Below are positions 58,289 through 64,000 of a stretch of DNA of 64,000 bases, piece by piece. A program made the position numbers and the translations under genes. The stretch's first letter is position 1; each line of letters opens with the position of its first letter. The notes under the pieces were generated by a model. The model made no database searches, was not told where the DNA came from, and worked only from the letters and a program-made list of their open reading frames with translations. Origin of the DNA: Variovorax ginsengisoli. GTDB taxonomy: Bacteria > Pseudomonadota > Gammaproteobacteria > Burkholderiales > Burkholderiaceae_C. Location: the NCBI RefSeq assembly GCF_030811835.1, contig NZ_JAUSRO010000012.1, positions 152,556-216,555 of the forward strand. The letters run 5' to 3'.

Positions 58289-59194
58289 TCAGCGGCGAGG
58301 TGCCGCGGCAGTGCCGGTTCCCGAGCCGCGCAGGGCCTGGAAGAAGTCGGAAGACGACGGGTCGACCACCAGCACGTCACTCTTCTTGTTGAAGCTCTGC
58401 TTGTAGGCGTCCAGGCTGCGATAGAACTGGGCGAACTGGGCGTCACGCCCAAAGGATTCGCTGTACGCCGCAGCAGCCTGCGCGTCGCCCTCGCCCTTGA
58501 CCTTCTGGGCATCGCGGTACGCGTTGGCCACGGTCACTTCACGCTGACGATCGGCATCGGCGCGAATCTTCTCGCCTTCGGCAAAGCCGGTCGAACGCAG
58601 TTCGTTGGCCACGCGCTTGCGCTCAGCCTCCATCCGGCGGTAGACCGACTCAGTGATGGCCTCGACGTAGTCGACACGCGTGATGCGTACGTCGACGATG
58701 TCCACGCCCCAGGGCTTGGCGCCCTGCACCACCGTCAGCACTTCGCGCTTGACGTCGTCCATCACATCCTGGCGACGCAGCGAGATCAGGTCACGCACGG
58801 TGCGCTTGTTGATGTTTTCCTGGAAGGCGTTGCGGACCACGCGGTTGAGCTGCATGGCGCCTGCGTTCTCATCGAGGCCCACGTTGCGGATGTACTCCGA
58901 CGGGTTCGTCACGCGCCAGCGCACGTACCAGTCGATCACCACGCGCTGCTTTTCAGCCGTGAGCATCGGCTCGGTTTCCAGGCTGGACAGCGTCAGCAGG
59001 CGCTTGTCGATGTACGACACGTTCTGGAACGGTGGCGGCAACTTGAAGTTGAGACCCGGCTCGGTAATGACCTGCTTGATCTGCCCCAGTGCGTACACAA
59101 CGCCGAACTGGCGCTGATCGACCACGAAAAGCATGGAACTCAGCAGCGCGAGCGCCACCAGGACCGTGGATGCGATGAATCCGATTCTGTTCAT
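58289..59194 (-). CDS. hflC: FtsH protease modulator HflC
   Basis: A 301-residue SPFH/prohibitin-family protein with an N-terminal membrane anchor (IGFIASTVLVALALLSSMLF), a SPFH domain (VDQRQFGVVYALGQIKQVI) and a coiled-coil C-terminal half. HflC and HflK form a large periplasmic cage around FtsH and modulate its proteolysis. ATG 59194 follows the hflK stop by 13 bases. A Gly/Thr/Ala C-terminal tail is somewhat longer than in E. coli. Confidence 0.95.
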   Translation of the reverse strand: MNRIGFIASTVLVALALLSSMLFVVDQRQFGVVYALGQIKQVITEPGLNFKLPPPFQNVSYIDKRLLTLSSLETEPMLTAEKQRVVIDWYVRWRVTNPSEYIRNVGLDENAGAMQLNRVVRNAFQENINKRTVRDLISLRRQDVMDDVKREVLTVVQGAKPWGVDIVDVRITRVDYVEAITESVYRRMEAERKRVANELRSTGFAEGEKIRADADRQREVTVANAYRDAQKVKGEGDAQAAAAYSESFGRDAQFAQFYRSLDAYKQSFNKKSDVLVVDPSSSDFFQALRGSGTGTAAAPRR

Positions 59195-59207
59195 TGTTCT
59201 GACTTTC

Positions 59208-60605
59208 TCAACGCGCGTCGCGGTCACGCGAGCGGCCGTCGCGGGCTCGCACGTCGTTGCTGGTAGGCGCTACCGGGATCACCGACGATTGCGCGGGTGC
59301 AGTGCCCGCCACATTCGGGCTGGCTGCATCCGTTGGCGTCGGCGTGGCGGCGGCCTGACCAGACATCTGCATGATCTTGTCGAGCGGCAGATAGAGCAGG
59401 TTCGAGCCCTGGCGGGAATCGATCAGCACCTTGGTGGTATTGGCGTAAATCTGCTGCATCGCGTCGGTGTACATGCGGTCACGCGTGACTTGCGGCGCCT
59501 TCTGGTATTCAGTGAGCACGGCAGCGAAACGCCCGGCATCACCCTGGGCCTGCGCCACGATGCGTGCCTTGTAGGCTTCGGACTCTTCCTTGAGGCGCGA
59601 TGCGGTACCCGTCGCACGAGGCACCACGTCGTTGGCATAGGCCTGCGCCTCGTTCTTGGCACGTTCGCGCTCCTGGCCTGCCTTGAGCACGTCGTCGAAA
59701 GCCGCCTGCACCTGCTCGGGCGGACGCACGCCACCCTGCTGCAGGTTGATGTTCACGATTTCCACGCCCACCTTGTAGCGATCGAGGATGGTCTGCATCA
59801 GCGCACGCACACGCGGCGCGATCTGATCGCGCTCCTCGGCGAGCGCGGCATCCATCTTCATCTTGCCGACGACTTCACGCACAGCCGTCTCAGCCACCTG
59901 CACGACGGTATCGGCAGGCGCCTTGCTCTCGAAAAGATAGGCTCGCGCATCGCTCAGGCGGTACTGCACGGCGAACTTGATTTCGACAATGTTCTCGTCT
60001 TCGGTCAGCATGGCCGACTCGCGCAGACCCGTCGAGCGCACGATGCTGTCGCGGCCCACGTCCGTCGATCGTATCTGCGTGACCACCACCATCTCGTGAC
60101 GCTGGATCGGATACGGCAGACGCCAATTGAAGCCTGCGCCCACCGTCGACTTGTAGCGGCCGAACTGCGTGATCACGGCCTGCTGGCCTTCGTTCACGAT
60201 GAAGAAACCGGTGCCCAGCCAGATCAGCACGGCCACCAGCGCCACCACGCCCAGGCCATAGCCGGCGTTCTTCATGTCGGGTCGGAAACCACCTCCATTG
60301 CCGCCAGTGGGGGGCGGACGATGGCCATTGTTGTTGCCGCCGCGTCCACCGCCGAACAGGCCGCCCAGCTTGCGGTTGAAATCACGCCAGAGTTCGTCGA
60401 GGTCCGGCGGCCCCTGGTTCGGGCCTTGGCCGCGGGGGCGGTTGTCGCGGGGAGGCGGTGGCGGCGGAGGGGGGGGTGAATCGGCGTCGGGACGGTTCGC
60501 TGTGGGACGATCGTTGCCGGACGCCGGCTCGTCGCCACGCCCCCAACGTCCGTCGTTCAAGTTGAACATGCCCTGAAGGCGACTCCACACTGGCTTTGCA
60601 TTCAT
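59208..60605 (-). CDS. hflK: FtsH protease modulator HflK
   Basis: A 465-residue partner of HflC. A long flexible N-terminal region with a nine-Pro run and Gly/Asn-rich stretches precedes the single membrane helix (YGLGVVALVAVLIWLGTGFF, about residues 115-134) and the SPFH domain (VNEGQQAVITQFGRYKSTVG). The Pro run is encoded partly by a G8 tract on the plus strand. Such Pro and Gly runs are usual in beta-proteobacterial HflK. ATG 60605 follows hflX by 40 bases. Confidence 0.95.
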   Translation of the reverse strand: MNAKPVWSRLQGMFNLNDGRWGRGDEPASGNDRPTANRPDADSPPPPPPPPPRDNRPRGQGPNQGPPDLDELWRDFNRKLGGLFGGGRGGNNNGHRPPPTGGNGGGFRPDMKNAGYGLGVVALVAVLIWLGTGFFIVNEGQQAVITQFGRYKSTVGAGFNWRLPYPIQRHEMVVVTQIRSTDVGRDSIVRSTGLRESAMLTEDENIVEIKFAVQYRLSDARAYLFESKAPADTVVQVAETAVREVVGKMKMDAALAEERDQIAPRVRALMQTILDRYKVGVEIVNINLQQGGVRPPEQVQAAFDDVLKAGQERERAKNEAQAYANDVVPRATGTASRLKEESEAYKARIVAQAQGDAGRFAAVLTEYQKAPQVTRDRMYTDAMQQIYANTTKVLIDSRQGSNLLYLPLDKIMQMSGQAAATPTPTDAASPNVAGTAPAQSSVIPVAPTSNDVRARDGRSRDRDAR

Positions 60606-60645
60606 TCTGTTTTGCTTCTCTCGTCAGTGGGGCGATTGTGCCCAA

Positions 60646-61815
60646 TCAGGGGGCATCATCGTGCAATTCAGCCCCGCTATCGAAGGGCATGGTTTCTGTG
60701 AGGGAGCCCGATCGCCGCGCCAACTCGGTGCGCAGCGCTGGCAGGCCTTCGCCGCTCTTCGCGCTCAGGAAAAAGCGCGGGACCTGAACGCCATCGACTT
60801 CCATCTCGTCTTGCAGATGCAGCGGATACTGTCCAGATTCAAGGGCATCGAGCTTGTTGAACACAAGCAATTGCGGCACGTCGCCTGCACCGATGTCGGC
60901 CAGCACACGCTGGACTTCCGCCATCTGCTCAGGGAAATTCGGGTTGGAGGCGTCCACCACATGCAAAAGCAGGTCCGCATCGACTGCTTCCTGCAGCGTC
61001 GCCTTGAAGGCATCGACAAGCCCGTGCGGCAAGTCGCGGATGAACCCGACGGTATCTGAAATCGACACCTGCCGACGCGCATCGCCCAGATACAGATGCC
61101 GGGTCGTGGTGTCCAGGGTGGCGAACAACTGGTCGGCGGCATAGGCGCGCGCCTTGACCATGGCGTTGAAGATCGACGACTTGCCGGCGTTGGTGTAGCC
61201 GACCAGCGAAATATTGAACGTCTCGCGTCGCTCGCGCTGGCGGCGCTGCGTGCCGCGCTGCTTCTGCACCTTGGCCAATCGCTCGCGCGTGCGCTTGATC
61301 GATTCGCCAATCATCCGGCGGTCGAGTTCGATCTGCTTCTCACCGGGACCACCACGTACACCGGCACCACCCGTCTGGCGTTCCAGATGGGACCATCGGC
61401 GCACAAGACGCGTGCTGAGGTATTGCAGACGCGCGAGCTCGACCTGCAGCTTGCCCTCGTGAGAGCGGGCACGCTGCGCAAAGATCTCAAGGATCAGAAA
61501 GGTGCGATCGTAGGCCGCAATACCGAGCTGGCGCTCCAGGTTGCGTTGCTGCGCGGGGCTGATCGACTGATCGAAGATGACCTCGCTCGCGCGGTGCAGT
61601 TCGGCAAGTTCACGGATCTCGTCGGCCTTGCCGGTACCCACGAACATGGCTGCGTCGGGCGCCTTGCGTTTGCAGACGATGCGGGCAACCGGTGTCAGAC
61701 CTGCGGTTTGGGCGAGCAGACCGAGCTCTTCGAGCTCGCTGTCAAAATGGGGTAACCCGAAGTCAACGCCGACAAGAACAGCGGCGCCCTCCTGGCGGGG
61801 AATCGATTCGGACAA
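60646..61815 (-). CDS. hflX: Ribosome-associated GTPase HflX
   Basis: A 389-residue GTPase that splits stalled or hibernating ribosomes. The N-terminal domain contains LVGVDFGLPHFDSELEELGL, the linker has RGGPGEKQIELDRRMIGE, and the G domain has the P-loop LVGYTNAGKSSIFNAM with switch FATLDTTTR and DTVGFIRDLPHGL. The start is TTG 61815, only about 10 bases after the hfq terminator, with no good ribosome site; translation may depend on read-through from hfq or the start may be unusual. No better ATG or GTG is found upstream of the conserved fold. Confidence 0.93.
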   Translation of the reverse strand: MSESIPRQEGAAVLVGVDFGLPHFDSELEELGLLAQTAGLTPVARIVCKRKAPDAAMFVGTGKADEIRELAELHRASEVIFDQSISPAQQRNLERQLGIAAYDRTFLILEIFAQRARSHEGKLQVELARLQYLSTRLVRRWSHLERQTGGAGVRGGPGEKQIELDRRMIGESIKRTRERLAKVQKQRGTQRRQRERRETFNISLVGYTNAGKSSIFNAMVKARAYAADQLFATLDTTTRHLYLGDARRQVSISDTVGFIRDLPHGLVDAFKATLQEAVDADLLLHVVDASNPNFPEQMAEVQRVLADIGAGDVPQLLVFNKLDALESGQYPLHLQDEMEVDGVQVPRFFLSAKSGEGLPALRTELARRSGSLTETMPFDSGAELHDDAP

Positions 61816-61825
61816 ACGGGGTAAG

Positions 61826-61859
61826 AAATAAAAAAGCGCGACGGGTCGCCCCGTCGCGC
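61826..61859 (-). terminator. Intrinsic terminator between hfq and hflX
   Basis: On the minus strand GCGCGACGGG pairs with CCCGTCGCGC around a four-base loop (61836-61859), followed by TTTTTTATTT. It begins 10 bases after the hfq stop and ends 10 bases before the hflX TTG start. It should sharply reduce read-through into the hflX-hflK-hflC genes. Confidence 0.9.
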
Positions 61860-61869
61860 CGCGTGCAGG

Positions 61870-62115
61870 TCAGGCCGACGCGTCTTCGTTCTCGGAGGCC
61901 GAGAAGTTGACCGCGCGACCAGGCACGATGGTGGAAATGGCATGCTTGTAGACCATCTGCGTGACAGTGTTACGCAGCAGCACGACATATTGATCGAAGG
62001 ATTCGATCTGACCCTGAAGCTTGATGCCGTTGACCAAATAAATGGAAACCGGCACATGCTCCCGACGCAAAGTGTTCAGGAACGGGTCTTGCAAAAGTTG
62101 CCCTTTGTTGCTCAC
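61870..62115 (-). CDS. hfq: RNA chaperone Hfq
   Basis: An 81-residue Sm-like protein that binds small RNAs and their targets. It starts SNKGQLLQDPFLNTLRREHV, with Sm1 (VSIYLVNGIKLQGQIESFD) and Sm2 (MVYKHAISTIVP). The GTG start at 62115 is preceded by GGAG at a six-base distance; an upstream TTG (62133) would add six unconserved residues. The tail is short and acidic, as in related species. The 192 bases between hfq and der must hold its promoter; a possible TTGCTG/TGTTAA pair with 16-base spacing on the minus strand is the best I can see. Confidence 0.97.
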   Translation of the reverse strand: MSNKGQLLQDPFLNTLRREHVPVSIYLVNGIKLQGQIESFDQYVVLLRNTVTQMVYKHAISTIVPGRAVNFSASENEDASA

Positions 62116-62307
62116 GATATTCTCCGTGTTCAAGGAAGAGTTGTTGGACCGGGAACCTTAACACACCGTTTCCGCGCTGCAGCAACAATGAGAAAGTCCT
62201 CCCGAAAATAACGGCGTTTCAATGACGGAACTTTGTTCGCTGACGCGGCTCGGAGCCACCTGCAACTTGCCGCCAGAAGCCCGCGTTTGCACTTGGCGCG
62301 CCACGCC

Positions 62308-63654
62308 TCAATGCTTGTCCTTGTCGGCGTAAGGATTGGTCGACGTCTTGAATTCGATGCGCATCGGTGTCCCTACCAGATCGAATTCCTTGCGAAATCG
62401 GCCTTCGAGAAAACGCTTGTAAGAGTCGGTCACGTGCTCAAGGGAATTGCCGTGAATCACGATCACCGGTGGATTCATGCCGCCCTGGTGGGCATAACGC
62501 ATCTTCGGGCGGAACATACCTGCCCGTTGCGGCGACTGGAATTGCACCGCCTCCAGCAGCAGACGCGTGAGCACCGGCGTGGACATCTTGCGGGTGGCGG
62601 ACTTGTGGGCCTGCGCGATGGCCTGCCACACCGGGCCCAGGCCCTGGCGCTTGATGGCAGAGATGAAATGCATCGCCGCGAACTTGAGAAACGGCAGCCG
62701 CGTTTCGATCTGGCGCTGCACCTGTTCGCGCTGATAGCTGTCGACCGCATCCCACTTGTTGACAGCGATCACCACGGCGCGACCCGATTCGAGAATGTAG
62801 CCGGCAATGTGCGCATCCTGGTCGGTGACGCCCTGGGTGGCGTCGAGCAGCAGCAGCACCACGTTCGCCGACTCGATGGCCTGCAGGGTCTTGACCACCG
62901 AAAATTTCTCGATCGCCTCAAACACCTTGCCTTTGCGGCGCAACCCGGCCGTGTCGATCAGTTCGAAGTGCTGGCCGTTGCGCTCGAAAGGCACGGTGAT
63001 CGCATCGCGCGTCGTGCCCGGCATGTCGAAGGCCACCAGGCGCTCTTCACCCAGCCAGGTGTTGATCAGCGTCGATTTGCCGACGTTGGGTCGGCCGGCC
63101 ACGGCCAGCTTGATCGGCTTGTTGACGTCGTCGTCTTCGAGCTCATCGTCCGGGTCGGGCAAGTTCAGCGGTTCGAGCGCGAGCTCCACCAGGTCGCGGA
63201 TGCCCTGCCCGTGCGCGGCCGACACGCCGTGCACATCGCCCAGCCCCAGTTCGTAGAAGTCGACCAGCCGGGTGCCATCCTTCATGCCTTCGGCTTTGTT
63301 GGCGACGAGCACGGTCGGTTTGCCCAGCCGGCGCAGTTCCTTGGCGATCTCGTGATCCTGGGCCGACAGGCCTTCGCGGGCATCGACCACAAACACCACG
63401 ACGTCGGCCTCGGCCACGGCCTGGCGTGTCTGCTTGGCCATTTCCTTGAAAATGCCGCTGCCCGCGTCCGGCTCGAAGCCGCCGGTGTCGATCACGATGA
63501 ACTCGTGCTTGCCCTGCCGGCCGTTGCCATAGTGGCGATCGCGCGTCAGGCCCGCAAAGTCGGCGACGATGGCGTCACGGGTCTGGGTGAGCCGGTTGAA
63601 CAGCGTCGACTTGCCGACGTTGGGCCGCCCGACCAGGGCGATGACCGGCTTCAC
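62308..63654 (-). CDS. der: Ribosome biogenesis GTPase Der (EngA)
   Basis: A 448-residue protein with two tandem GTPase domains, each with a GRPNVGKST P-loop (near residues 8 and 186), and a KH-like C-terminal domain. It is essential for 50S subunit assembly. GTG 63654 gives the canonical KPVIALVGRPNVGKST N terminus and is preceded by AAAGG with a suitable spacing. A DDELEDDDV acidic linker separates the two domains. It follows bamB by 64 bases, a conserved arrangement. Confidence 0.96.
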   Translation of the reverse strand: MKPVIALVGRPNVGKSTLFNRLTQTRDAIVADFAGLTRDRHYGNGRQGKHEFIVIDTGGFEPDAGSGIFKEMAKQTRQAVAEADVVVFVVDAREGLSAQDHEIAKELRRLGKPTVLVANKAEGMKDGTRLVDFYELGLGDVHGVSAAHGQGIRDLVELALEPLNLPDPDDELEDDDVNKPIKLAVAGRPNVGKSTLINTWLGEERLVAFDMPGTTRDAITVPFERNGQHFELIDTAGLRRKGKVFEAIEKFSVVKTLQAIESANVVLLLLDATQGVTDQDAHIAGYILESGRAVVIAVNKWDAVDSYQREQVQRQIETRLPFLKFAAMHFISAIKRQGLGPVWQAIAQAHKSATRKMSTPVLTRLLLEAVQFQSPQRAGMFRPKMRYAHQGGMNPPVIVIHGNSLEHVTDSYKRFLEGRFRKEFDLVGTPMRIEFKTSTNPYADKDKH

Positions 63655-63718
63655 AGCAGGCCTTTCAGGGTCACGGATGTCATGGTCGGGCTTCTTTCGC
63701 TTGTGTTGTCGTTTGCAA

Positions 63719-64000
63719 TTACTCGGGGCGGTAGCCGAAGACGCCGCCATTGCGGGTCACCACCACCACCGTGTTGCCCACCAGCACCGGGGCCGCGGCA
63801 ATGGCCGAGCCGTCCGGGGTGATCCGGTTGAGCAGCGCGCCGTCTTCGCGCGAGACGAAGTGCAGCGTGCCGTTGCCTTCGCCGATGACCAGCGTGCGGC
63901 CCACGGCCAGCGGCGCGGTCAGCGTGCGGTTCTTCAGCCGCTCCGACAGCCACGCACGCTCGCCGTCCTCGCGACGCCAGGCCACCACGTCGCCGTTGGC
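63719..64000 (-). CDS. bamB: Outer membrane assembly lipoprotein BamB, C-terminal fragment
   Basis: The gene runs off the right edge; only the last 93 residues are here. They form beta-propeller blades with WRREDGERAWL, LVIGEGNGTLHFVSREDGAL and NTVVVVTRNGGVFGYRPE, the usual end of BamB. BamB aids outer-membrane protein assembly with BamA and the BamC encoded near 50 kb. Being just upstream of der is a conserved gene order in proteobacteria. Confidence 0.9.
   Translation of the reverse strand, partial: ANGDVVAWRREDGERAWLSERLKNRTLTAPLAVGRTLVIGEGNGTLHFVSREDGALLNRITPDGSAIAAAPVLVGNTVVVVTRNGGVFGYRPE

Noticed and set aside
1..64000. tRNA genes, CRISPR arrays, prophage, insertion sequences, toxin-antitoxin or defence systems
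   Set aside because: None were seen on either strand by reading; base composition and gene spacing are uniform across the window.

Overview
The window is a GC-rich chromosomal segment of a betaproteobacterium, most likely a Comamonadaceae member close to Variovorax. The grounds are the gene order der-hfq-hflX-hflK-hflC-yjeT-hisZ-purA, a dapA-bamC pair, rpsU-yqeY, TTG and GTG starts on housekeeping genes, and an intergenic repeat present three times. No tRNA, rRNA, CRISPR array, prophage or insertion sequence was seen, and no gene-free gap exceeds 300 bases.

Left part (1-14.8 kb). The 3' end of a periplasmic quinoprotein sugar dehydrogenase (gcd-like) is followed by a nitrate-assimilation operon: a NirB-like FAD reductase, nitrate reductase NasA, ybiB and the siroheme enzyme CobA. 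A near-perfect sigma-54 promoter and a leader RNA with two ANTAR-type hexaloop hairpins, the second overlapping an intrinsic terminator, precede it. This predicts control by nitrogen limitation (NtrC) and by nitrate (NasT-like antitermination). Then come a fatty-acid hydroxylase family protein, a YhiN-type flavoprotein, rpsU, yqeY, a Nudix hydrolase, a TauE/LysR divergent pair, pmbA, darP and mog.

Central part (14.8-28.1 kb). An uncommon set of genes surrounds comEC: an alpha-E protein, a circularly permuted ATP-grasp protein, a large transglutaminase-DUF2126 protein, an ATP-grasp/alpha-E fusion and a second transglutaminase. Comparative genomics has linked these families to peptide or amide-bond synthesis, but to my knowledge no pathway is established. 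Two members end in Ser/Gln-rich tails.

28.1-35.3 kb, minus strand. A 2-ketogluconate utilisation operon (kguE, kguK, kguD and the LacI-type regulator ptxS) is headed by a four-gene polar-amino-acid-type ABC importer where an MFS transporter (KguT) would be expected. A perfect PtxS-type palindrome lies just upstream of the first gene. Together with gcd at the left edge it suggests periplasmic oxidation of glucose followed by uptake of the keto acid.

35.4-54.9 kb. This part holds an RNase HI-like protein, a YebC-family protein, the topoisomerase IV genes parC and parE around a lytic transglycosylase, a LysR/beta-lactamase-fold/MFS group with a palindromic operator candidate, a second MFS gene, a 50-residue membrane protein, a methyltransferase, dapA, bamC, an MBL-fold hydrolase, rlmB, a LolD/YbbA-type ATPase divergent from tesA, and a PLP lyase.

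Right end, minus strand (64-54.9 kb in transcription order). bamB (partial), der, hfq, hflX, hflK, hflC, yjeT, hisZ, purA and a phosphoribosyltransferase form a housekeeping block, with an intrinsic terminator between hfq and hflX.
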